Below the pieces are notes generated by a model, which worked only from the letters and a program-made list of their open reading frames with translations, had not been told where the DNA came from and did no database searches. From Candidatus Woesearchaeota archaeon (GTDB lineage Archaea; Nanobdellota; Nanobdellia; Woesearchaeales; GW2011-AR4), in the NCBI GenBank assembly GCA_018303645.1, contig JAGVXR010000047.1, positions 1 to 6,875 of the forward strand: 6,875 nucleotides of DNA, in the 5' to 3' direction. The number at the start of each line of letters is the position of its first letter. Position 1 is the first letter of the stretch. Below are positions 1 through 5,525 of the stretch, one piece after another. A program made the translations under genes and the position numbers.

Positions 1-1
1 A

Positions 2-232
2 ACAAAAGAAAGCATAATAATTGATGGAAATTCTTATAAACTTGGACAAGGCTTTTTATTCAAGCCGGATAAAAATAACATATGTTTTATTCCAATACAT
101 ACTTCAACAGGCGACAGCTGGTATAAGTTTTGGCAGGTATTCACAAAATGGGGTTGCGAGGCAGGCAAAAACACAATTGATGATGATTGCCTAGCAATAA
201 TACACAAAAATTTACCATCATGCAAAACTTAA
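2..232 (+). CDS. 3' end of a hypothetical Cys-containing protein (5'-truncated by window edge)
   Basis: An open frame runs from the left edge to TAA at 230-232, giving the last 76 residues of a protein whose start lies outside the window. I do not recognise the family. The visible part has four cysteines (visible residues 28, 52, 63, 74), is rich in aromatic residues (the run SWYKFWQVF at 39-47) and has no membrane segment. It looks like the extracellular tail of a disulfide-containing surface protein. It ends 8 nt before the next gene on the same strand, so it is probably an upstream member of the same operon. By analogy with its neighbours, the missing N-terminus could be another pilin-like signal, but that is only inference. 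The reading frame is supported by the absence of stops across 77 codons in AT-rich DNA. Confidence 0.6.
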   Translation, partial: TKESIIIDGNSYKLGQGFLFKPDKNNICFIPIHTSTGDSWYKFWQVFTKWGCEAGKNTIDDDCLAIIHKNLPSCKT

Positions 233-240
233 GGATATAA

Positions 241-537
241 ATGGCGTATATAAACTCAAAAAAATCTGCAACAGGAATGGTTTGGCTAGTTGCTATTATG
301 GCTGCAATTCTTCTTTTTTTCCTTCTATACACTAATGTTTGGGCAAATCTTTTTGGAAAAACCGCGTCAGGCGTAAATGAGCAGATTGATTTGACAGGGG
401 ATTTTGACAAAGATAATTTGATGAATCGTCTTGACAAGTGCCCATGCAAAATAGGTGATATAGAAAATGATGGTTGTCCTATCGGATACAAATTAACTGA
501 TAATGAAGACAAATCATGCCTTACTAAGAAAACATGA
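241..537 (+). CDS. Small pilin-like membrane protein with a TSP3-like Asp/Cys motif
   Basis: A 98-residue protein. Residues 5-9 (NSKKS) resemble an archaeal class III (prepilin-type) cleavage site, followed by one hydrophobic helix at about 13-31. The outside part contains D54-x-D56-x-D58, D65, C67-P68-C69 and a GCP at 78-80. This spacing resembles the calcium-binding thrombospondin type 3 repeat (DxDxD...D.CP...N.GCP) found in many secreted and OmpA-like proteins. Calcium binding is inferred from the motif. Further cysteines at 69 and 93 could form disulfides. The ATG follows the upstream stop by 8 nt and has only a weak GGA (233-235) as ribosome binding site. Its stop overlaps the next start (ATGA at 534-537), suggesting translational coupling. 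The Ser before the presumed cleavage point is less usual than Gly or Ala, so processing is uncertain. A simple membrane anchor is the alternative. Confidence 0.75.
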   Translation: MAYINSKKSATGMVWLVAIMAAILLFFLLYTNVWANLFGKTASGVNEQIDLTGDFDKDNLMNRLDKCPCKIGDIENDGCPIGYKLTDNEDKSCLTKKT

Positions 538-1217
538 ATAAAAATAAAAAAGCAATTATTGTTGAGGCATTGATGAGGATTATCATCATGATAATCCTCA
601 TTGTTCTTGTTGTCAATATTATTTATAAGGTTGGAAGGCAAATTGGAATTTTTGGCGGAGGAGTTGGTCAGGAGTCTTTTGAAAATCTTGTAAATGAAAT
701 AAATTTATTAAGTGAAGCAGAGAGCAAACAAGCTATACTGTATATGGATGAAGGGACAGCAGTAATCGGCTTTAGCAAAAATACAAAAGAATTTAGATGC
801 TATGGCTGCCCCCAAGCATTCCTTCCAACACCATTCTATTATTCTATACAGAAACCATCCAATAATGATTGTCAAGATAAGCCATGTATATGCCTCTGCT
901 TATATGGCTTAATTTCAAGCCCCCTTTCGGGGAGCGAATCCAAAATAAATTGTGAAAGATTTTCATGCCGAACTTTAAAACAAGACATAGTTCCCAAGAT
1001 ATCATTAGAAGGGGCTTTAAAGAAAAGAAATGTGCAGCTTGCTAGTTACCCGTATTGGGAAAACGGATTCTTATTTGTCAGGATAAAAGATCCAGAAACC
1101 CCTTCAAACGGAATGCCGCCAAACAGCATAGGAAGAACAACTTTATTCATAGAAAAGAAAAAAATCAATCAAGAAAATTATGTTGGGGCTTGCCCATTGT
1201 TCCCATGTATACAATAA
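534..1217 (+). CDS. Cysteine-rich pilin-like surface protein
   Basis: A 227-residue protein of unrecognised function. The N-terminus KNKKA (3-7) is followed by IIVE and an Ile-rich helix at about 14-31, matching an archaeal prepilin-like signal with Glu at +4 after the likely cut. The remaining part should be extracellular. It carries ten cysteines at 89, 92, 113, 118, 120, 122, 140, 145, 220 and 225, including RCYGC and the dense cluster CICLC (118-122). These could form several disulfides or hold a metal; the sequence alone does not decide. A Gly-rich turn (41-45) links helix and head. The gene overlaps its upstream neighbour by 4 nt (ATGA). A 29-bp perfect palindrome lies in the helix-coding region. 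ATG 573 is an in-frame alternative start but would remove the Lys block. No similar short overlap links it to the next gene, which has its own promoter-like site. Confidence 0.8.
   Translation: MNKNKKAIIVEALMRIIIMIILIVLVVNIIYKVGRQIGIFGGGVGQESFENLVNEINLLSEAESKQAILYMDEGTAVIGFSKNTKEFRCYGCPQAFLPTPFYYSIQKPSNNDCQDKPCICLCLYGLISSPLSGSESKINCERFSCRTLKQDIVPKISLEGALKKRNVQLASYPYWENGFLFVRIKDPETPSNGMPPNSIGRTTLFIEKKKINQENYVGACPLFPCIQ
573..601. repeat. 29-bp perfect palindrome (RNA hairpin candidate) inside a coding region
   Basis: Two 14-nt arms are exact reverse complements around the single central base C587. The left inner arm reads TGAGGATTATCAT (574-586) and the right arm ATGATAATCCTCA (588-600), with A573/T601 adding a further pair. 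As RNA it would fold with 12 Watson-Crick pairs and a 5-nt loop (585-589), plus two flanking G-U pairs (571/603, 572/602). It encodes codons 14-23 of the Cys-rich protein (MRIIIMIILI), about 40 nt after its start codon. Confidence 0.9.
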
Positions 1218-1224
1218 CAAAAAT

Positions 1225-1234
1225 AATATAAACT
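1225..1234 (+). promoter_or_regulatory. Putative archaeal TATA box for the gene starting at 1256
   Basis: The A/T stretch AATATAAACT is centred near 1229, about 27 nt before the ATG at 1256. That is the archaeal TATA-to-start distance, so the transcript would be leaderless or nearly so. The 38-nt gap is the largest in the surface-protein cluster and the start has no Shine-Dalgarno sequence, which supports an internal promoter. The region is AT-rich, so a chance match is possible. Confidence 0.45.
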
Positions 1235-1255
1235 AAGATTCAAAATACTATCTTT

Positions 1256-1717
1256 ATGGAAAAAAGAGGGCAACTTGTATATAAAGCGCTTCTTGTAATA
1301 ATTGCATGCGGTATTGTGGTTGTAGCTTTTGTTGTGGCTGGGAAATCTTATGGCAGTCAGGAAGCATTCTATAAGCTTGCCATAGCTAGAGATCTGGCAC
1401 TGACAATAGACTTAATATACGGATTGCCGGGAAATCTAGAATATGTTTATCCAAATGATGTTTCTGATTATGATATTGAGGCAAAAGACAACATGATTCT
1501 AGTTTACAGCCATAATTTGGGAAAAACAGATCCAACACTGGCTTCATACATTTTCGCTGGAATAGATAAAGATTATATAAATGCAGAAATTAAAGGCACT
1601 AAACATATTAAGATAGAGAAGGTAAATGAAAAAATAAGGATAAGTGGTGTTTATGATTTAACCCTTCCTTCAGCAGGCGGAAGATATGGTGGAGGGGGTG
1701 CTTCAGGTGAATCCTAA
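1256..1717 (+). CDS. Pilin-like membrane protein with Gly-rich tail
   Basis: A 153-residue protein. The very short N-terminus MEKRG followed by Gln and a hydrophobic helix (about 11-29) is a good match to an archaeal class III signal peptide, with Gln at +1 after Gly as seen in EppA-type prepilins. The mature part is about 120 residues of mixed strand and helix. It includes LALTIDLIYGLPGN (47-60) and alternating hydrophobic stretches near the C-terminus, with no cysteine outside the helix. The last 15 residues are Gly/Ser-rich (GGRYGGGGASGES). The family has no name I can give; the pattern is of a minor pilin or pilus-like subunit. The ATG lacks a Shine-Dalgarno sequence and sits about 27 nt after a TATA-like box. 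The end overlaps the next gene by 11 nt, and the Gly-rich codons double as the ribosome binding site of that gene. Confidence 0.8.
   Translation: MEKRGQLVYKALLVIIACGIVVVAFVVAGKSYGSQEAFYKLAIARDLALTIDLIYGLPGNLEYVYPNDVSDYDIEAKDNMILVYSHNLGKTDPTLASYIFAGIDKDYINAEIKGTKHIKIEKVNEKIRISGVYDLTLPSAGGRYGGGGASGES
1691..1700 (+). promoter_or_regulatory. Strong Shine-Dalgarno-like site GGAGGGGGTG
   Basis: This purine run resembles the anti-SD complement GGAGGTGAT and lies just before GTG 1707. It decides in favour of that GTG over the earlier in-frame ATG 1686, GTG 1689 and GTG 1698, which overlap the site or precede it. The same bases encode the Gly-rich tail of the upstream protein. Confidence 0.5.
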
Positions 1718-2210
1718 AATAAAATTCAATAAAAAAGGCACGGCTGCATCGGAAATGTGGGCTCCTGACACTATATTATTTTGGCTTTTCTATGGCATTG
1801 TATTGGGTTTTGCAGCTGTATTCTTTGTGCTTATAGTCTCAAAGAGTGGCTCAGATCAAGCGGCAATAAATGGAAATCTCGAATCGCTAAATTTGATGCA
1901 GAGGTTCTTTATTTCACCAAGCTGTTTTGTCTATAATAAAGACGGAATCGTATTGAACAGAGTAATTGATATTGATAAATTTAATGAAGCGAGACTAAAT
2001 AGTTGCTATAGTATAAATGAAAAATTGTATCCTGCGTTCAAAATAACTTTAAATTCACAAACTACAAATTTCTACAGCACAATAAAGACAAAAAACTGGA
2101 ATGATAATCGGGAATTTGAAGAAAAAAAAGCTCCAAAAAATATGCTTCTTTATTCACAAAACGAACTGCACAATGGAGAGATAATAATTGAAACACAAAA
2201 TATTCGATAA
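1707..2210 (+). CDS. Pilin-like membrane protein with two conserved-looking cysteines
   Basis: A 167-residue protein if started at GTG 1707. This start gives a compact basic N-terminus with NKKG (8-11), then TAASE, so Glu lies at +5 after the presumed cut, the position of the invariant Glu of type IV pilins. A long aromatic-rich helix spans about 21-45. The outer domain contains LMQRFFISPSCF (63-74) and RLNSCY (96-101). The two cysteines, C73 and C100, may form a disulfide enclosing a short loop. I recognise no named family; the topology suggests a pilus-like subunit. An ATG at 1686 would add seven residues and enlarge the overlap; the SD-like site favours 1707. The gene overlaps the preceding gene by 11 nt and the following one by 23 nt, so its translation is probably coupled to both. 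Confidence 0.75.
   Translation: MNPKIKFNKKGTAASEMWAPDTILFWLFYGIVLGFAAVFFVLIVSKSGSDQAAINGNLESLNLMQRFFISPSCFVYNKDGIVLNRVIDIDKFNEARLNSCYSINEKLYPAFKITLNSQTTNFYSTIKTKNWNDNREFEEKKAPKNMLLYSQNELHNGEIIIETQNIR
2175..2180 (+). promoter_or_regulatory. Ribosome binding site GGAGAG for a TTG start
   Basis: GGAGAG lies 7 nt before TTG 2188, inside the end of the upstream gene. The next in-frame ATG (2320) would remove the whole N-terminal helix, so this site supports a TTG start. Confidence 0.5.
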
Positions 2211-2685
2211 TAAGAAAGGAATTGGTGAAGAGGCTTTCCACATCATCATAGTCCTAGTCATAGGAGCATTAACCATAGGATTTTTTAAGATAAGTGATAA
2301 AATAAAAAGTGACAAGGCAATGGAAGCCATTCAACGTGAAAAAGATATTGTTGATGGGCACGAAGCCTTGATGGAGTACTTAACAAAGGTCCATGAAAAC
2401 GGCAATAAAGCCGATTTTATATCAAAATTGGTAATTGAGAAAAAATATGATGTTGTGAAGCAGGATATAACGGACCATTTCAACCAAAAATTAGACAACA
2501 TGAATTGGCATATTGACGTAAAGGATTCACAGGGAAAATTGATTTTACCTTCAATAACTAACACACAATATTCGCCGCAGGAGCAATACACTTCAACACA
2601 ATCTACGTATAGAGTTGCATCAGCTTTCATACCTCTCGATGACCAGGCGAATTATATTTTAATTGAACTATTCTTTTCAACATAA
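2188..2685 (+). CDS. Pilin-like membrane protein (TTG start)
   Basis: A 165-residue protein starting at TTG 2188. The N-terminus carries NKKG (8-11) followed by IGEE, giving Glu at +3/+4, then a hydrophobic helix at about 17-33. This is the same layout as the neighbouring proteins. After the helix comes a highly charged stretch (34-60) likely to continue as a helical stalk, then a smaller domain with no cysteines. The region 125-142 is rich in Thr, Ser, Gln and Tyr, and the C-terminus ends in a strand-like hydrophobic stretch (ANYILIELFF). The function is unknown; a structural pilus-like subunit is the best inference. The gene overlaps the upstream gene by 23 nt and is separated from the next ATG by a single nucleotide, so it is firmly inside the operon. 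Confidence 0.75.
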   Translation: MKHKIFDNKKGIGEEAFHIIIVLVIGALTIGFFKISDKIKSDKAMEAIQREKDIVDGHEALMEYLTKVHENGNKADFISKLVIEKKYDVVKQDITDHFNQKLDNMNWHIDVKDSQGKLILPSITNTQYSPQEQYTSTQSTYRVASAFIPLDDQANYILIELFFST

Positions 2686-2686
2686 A

Positions 2687-3739
2687 ATGAAATTAAGAAA
2701 TAAAAAGGGAATTGGGCTGGAATGGTATTTTCTTTACCTATCATTATTCCTTGGATTTGTGGCTTTCTTTATCAGTTATTCTGGACCACACAAAATTATA
2801 CAAAATTATATAGGACAATATCAATTTTCTATATTGAACGTGGCAAATAGAGCAGAATCATCCCTCTTCTACATCGACCAGTCTGCAAAATACTCAGTGC
2901 AGCAGGCACTGCAGCAAATGGCTGATGAAGGCGTTCTTTACGAGGCAGAATGCGGCTCTTTCGACGGAATAAGTGCCTTGGCTGCCATAGCAAAAAAAGG
3001 CGATGATTTTGATTTGAAAGAATGCAGCATTGATGACAAAAGCCTTAATGAAAATTTCCTTAGGTATTTCAATGAAAGCTTCAGGAATTATATTGGAAAT
3101 TATCCTGATGCCTATATTCCTGACTCTTATGAGTACGAGATAAAAGGCAATGAGCTTATTGGAAAAGCAAAGGAAAACATTGTACTCCAGATTGTTCCGG
3201 AAGGCTTCGAAGCCAAGCCTGAAATAACCTCAACAAAGCCAAGCGAAATCTATCAAAAAGCTTCAGGCGGTGAAATCCCAGGCAAGCTTCTTGTTGCAAT
3301 GAAGTCAAACCCGGACACAGATACTATAAGGCAATACCACCCTGAAGTATGGGTCCAATACACTGAGCTGTGCAAAAAAATGGGTGCTTCTCCCGGAGCC
3401 TGCAAATACCTTAAAACGAAATGCTGCATAACATCCGGGTATAGGCATCCTGCTTATAACATGGAGATAGGCGGAGCTGCAAACTCACCCCACCAGCTTG
3501 GAGTTGCCCTTGACATTTATGTAGGCAAGGATGTCAAAGAGCAGATCAGATGGGCGGATGCAGCAGATGATTTGTTTACAAGAGTCGGCATTTACCCAAG
3601 CCAGGGGCACATCCATGTGGATTTGCTGCCTCCAAAAGGCGAATACCAGTTAAGGTACTGGATTGGCTCAAAAGGCAAAGTTTTGGAAAGGGCAAACAGC
3701 TTTGCAGAGCTCCAAGGCAAGGCTGCGAGGTTTACCTGA
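2687..3739 (+). CDS. Pilin-like N-terminus fused to an M15-family (VanY/D-Ala-D-Ala carboxypeptidase-like) zinc peptidase
   Basis: A 350-residue two-part protein. Residues 5-8 (NKKG) followed by IGLE and a helix (about 13-30) form a prepilin-like signal. Residues 35-180 resemble a surface domain with C89 and C113. The C-terminal part (about 205-325) carries the M15 hallmarks: SGYRHPAYN (250-258, conserved Arg R253), SPHQLGVALD (267-276) and GHIHVD (307-312). By family knowledge the likely zinc ligands are H269, D276 and H310, with H308 near the active site. M15 enzymes cut peptide bonds next to D-amino acids in peptidoglycan stem peptides. All key residues are present, so it looks active and is probably held outside the membrane. 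C229, C239, C246 and C247 may stabilise the fold. ATG 2687 is chosen because it gives the compact N-terminus; TTG 2663 would add eight residues. The next gene begins 1 nt after its stop. Confidence 0.88.
   Translation: MKLRNKKGIGLEWYFLYLSLFLGFVAFFISYSGPHKIIQNYIGQYQFSILNVANRAESSLFYIDQSAKYSVQQALQQMADEGVLYEAECGSFDGISALAAIAKKGDDFDLKECSIDDKSLNENFLRYFNESFRNYIGNYPDAYIPDSYEYEIKGNELIGKAKENIVLQIVPEGFEAKPEITSTKPSEIYQKASGGEIPGKLLVAMKSNPDTDTIRQYHPEVWVQYTELCKKMGASPGACKYLKTKCCITSGYRHPAYNMEIGGAANSPHQLGVALDIYVGKDVKEQIRWADAADDLFTRVGIYPSQGHIHVDLLPPKGEYQLRYWIGSKGKVLERANSFAELQGKAARFT
2791..2810 (+). repeat. Tandem 10-bp direct repeat
   Basis: The unit CAAAATTATA occurs twice with no gap. The period is not a multiple of three, so the two copies are read in different frames (within HKIIQNYI, residues 35-42 of the M15 fusion protein). 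It may be a small duplication or replication-slippage trace near the junction of helix and outer domain. Confidence 0.7.
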
Positions 3740-3740
3740 A

Positions 3741-5486
3741 ATGGAAGCAAAAGACTTTGTATTGCTGATGATGATTCCGATAATCCTGGTAGGAATAGTT
3801 GTTTACACCCAAAGCGCTCCTGAAATAACAGGATTTGCAGCAGCACAGCAAGAGCAAAGCAGGATATACGGAACATATTCGATAAACCCTTCTTTTAAGG
3901 CAAAGATTGGCTACGATTTCGGAAATGACTACAAAAATATAAAAGATTTATTAAAAAAGCTGACTGGTGAATGCGGCAAAAGGCAGGACATGGAGCAGTG
4001 CTTTAAGGAAAAGTCTGCCCTGCTTGGACTAAGCTGCCCTGAGCCAAAGCAGGACTCAAAAGAGGAGGCAATATCAGTTTTAGACGATTTTGTGAATAAA
4101 TTCAATGAGTGCTTAAGCATGGAAAACGGCTCTGTATGCAGATTTAATTTCAGCGAAAGAAATCTCCAGAGTAAAATCCTGAACATAAAGCTCACAAGCG
4201 AATTTTCACAGGTAAAGGCTGAGCTTATGGAAGGCAATTCAGTTGTTGCAGCAAGGTACATTGCTCAGGAAGACACCCTATACATTGGCAATTACAACAA
4301 AAAAGACTCTGAGCGCAGGTCAGCAAATGAAATAAATATCTTGGTTAGGTTTGTTGCAAAAAAGCCCGGGATAATGGCAACATTTGCAGTTGCTATAGAT
4401 AACTCTGCTAAAATTGACCTGAGCAAGTCATTGCTTTACAAGACAAATGAAGAGGTCAAATTTATTGATGTTGCAATTGAGGACAGCTTCAAGGCGCCCC
4501 TGCCTGCAAACAAAATAATAAGTTTGCCGAGGACAAAAGGTATGGTGCTCTGCTTCAGCGCAGTAAATCAGGTGAATGCCAATCCTATATTATACAAGTT
4601 TGCAGTCACGTTCCCAAAGCCGCCACCAAAGCCGGTTGAAAATCTTGAAATTTTAGACGCCTTGAAAGCGGAAAATTCTGCAATACTGGCTTGGGACAAA
4701 AGCGATGAGGTAAATTCTTATTCAATTTATTACTCGGCAAATAATTTTATCAGCATCAAAATGAATAATATTAAAAAAGATAATTCTATTGGAAAGAAAT
4801 CAATCTCAAATGAGCCGATAGAAATCCAAGACATAGATTTGGCTGATTGCAGCATAAACCCTGCAGGGGCTCCATGCAGATACGGAATTTTTAACAATCC
4901 GCTTGAAAAAAACAAATTGTACTATTGGGCTTCGCAAAACAAAATGGTCTATGTTATTGACGGCATAAAGGATGATGCGCAGTATAGCTATGCGGTAACT
5001 TCTGTTGATGATCAAGGGGGCGAGATTGATAATGACAATTCAGCTGAGGGCAACACTTACATCCTGGCATTGGGCAAGAATTACAAAAGCTTCATTTCTA
5101 AGGATGACCTGGCTCCGGATAAGGTTGCTGGGCTGCAGCAGGCTCCGACAGCAGAGCAGAGCACTATCAAGCTTGTGTGGAAAAAGCCTGAAAAGAACAT
5201 TGATGGAAGTGCGTCAGCAGACATATCAGGATTCAACGTATATTACAAAAAATTGCCATTAACTTCTCCTGAATTTGAGGCATTTGACCCAAGGCTTTAC
5301 GCCAAATTAAAGATAACCTCCCAAGATGCTCAATGCGAGCCGTTGATAAAGACCGCATGCGAGTACGATCTCAACGGGCTTGAGCAAAACAGGATTTATA
5401 TGATTGCGGTGACAGCAGCTGACAGGAATGGAAATGAATACCATGAAAATACCGATGTTAAGTCAATGGCTGTAACAGCAAGCTAA
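3741..5486 (+). CDS. Membrane-anchored surface protein with two Fn3-like domains
   Basis: A 581-residue protein. One hydrophobic helix at 6-23 follows a short charged start without the Lys-Lys-Gly block of its neighbours, so it is probably an uncleaved anchor or an ordinary signal peptide. Residues 40-135 are helical and contain five cysteines (78, 87, 99, 124, 133). Residues 145-290 form a strand-rich domain with C271. A Pro-rich linker (292-298, PKPPPKP) leads to two fibronectin-type-III-like units. The first (about 297-437) has the strand AILAWDK, a long insertion with C370/C379 and the closing strand YSYAVTSVDD. The second (about 458-578) has IKLVWKKP, GFNVYYKK, C532/C540 and YMIAVTAADRNGNE. 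Fn3 domains usually serve as adhesive or spacer modules. ATG 3741 is preferred over TTG 3663 because it starts 1 nt after the upstream stop and follows GAGG (3727-3730). Probable roles are adhesin or partner of the M15 fusion protein; the exact function is unknown. Confidence 0.8.
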   Translation: MEAKDFVLLMMIPIILVGIVVYTQSAPEITGFAAAQQEQSRIYGTYSINPSFKAKIGYDFGNDYKNIKDLLKKLTGECGKRQDMEQCFKEKSALLGLSCPEPKQDSKEEAISVLDDFVNKFNECLSMENGSVCRFNFSERNLQSKILNIKLTSEFSQVKAELMEGNSVVAARYIAQEDTLYIGNYNKKDSERRSANEINILVRFVAKKPGIMATFAVAIDNSAKIDLSKSLLYKTNEEVKFIDVAIEDSFKAPLPANKIISLPRTKGMVLCFSAVNQVNANPILYKFAVTFPKPPPKPVENLEILDALKAENSAILAWDKSDEVNSYSIYYSANNFISIKMNNIKKDNSIGKKSISNEPIEIQDIDLADCSINPAGAPCRYGIFNNPLEKNKLYYWASQNKMVYVIDGIKDDAQYSYAVTSVDDQGGEIDNDNSAEGNTYILALGKNYKSFISKDDLAPDKVAGLQQAPTAEQSTIKLVWKKPEKNIDGSASADISGFNVYYKKLPLTSPEFEAFDPRLYAKLKITSQDAQCEPLIKTACEYDLNGLEQNRIYMIAVTAADRNGNEYHENTDVKSMAVTAS

Positions 5487-5494
5487 AACCAAAC

Positions 5495-5503
5495 ATATTT
5501 AAA
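5495..5503 (+). promoter_or_regulatory. TATA box of rpa
   Basis: ATATTTAAA is centred at 5499, 27 nt before the rpa ATG, in a 39-nt gap. A purine-rich BRE-like stretch (AAAACCAAAC) lies just upstream. With no Shine-Dalgarno sequence before the ATG, this predicts a leaderless rpa transcript independent of the surface-protein operon. Confidence 0.65.
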
Positions 5504-5525
5504 CCATTTCCCCAACCCGTTATTT

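Noticed and set aside
141..641. A 166-codon reverse-strand open frame over the first two complete genes
   Set aside because: It crosses two well-supported forward genes joined by ATGA. Its protein shows no recognisable domain and reads as the antisense of Ile/Leu-rich helices.
913..940. Short hairpin CCCC-CTTTC-GGGG as possible terminator
   Set aside because: Only four to five pairs, in the middle of a gene and without a following T run.
2250..2282. TCCTA-gtca-TAGGA inverted repeat and repeated CATAGGA in the helix-coding part of the gene at 2188
   Set aside because: Five-base arms are expected by chance in AT-rich DNA coding for Ile/Val/Leu; far weaker than the palindrome at 573.
2663..2686. 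TTG 2663 as the start of the M15 fusion gene
   Set aside because: No ribosome binding site precedes it, and it would add eight residues before a basic N-terminus that is already complete from ATG 2687.
4859..4868. Ten-base palindrome CCCTGCAGGG
   Set aside because: Short and isolated inside a coding region; no context suggests a binding site.
5005..5262. Forward open frame of 85 codons within the Fn3 gene
   Set aside because: It is in a different frame from the clear Fn3 strands, and its Arg/Leu-rich product looks like a frame shadow.
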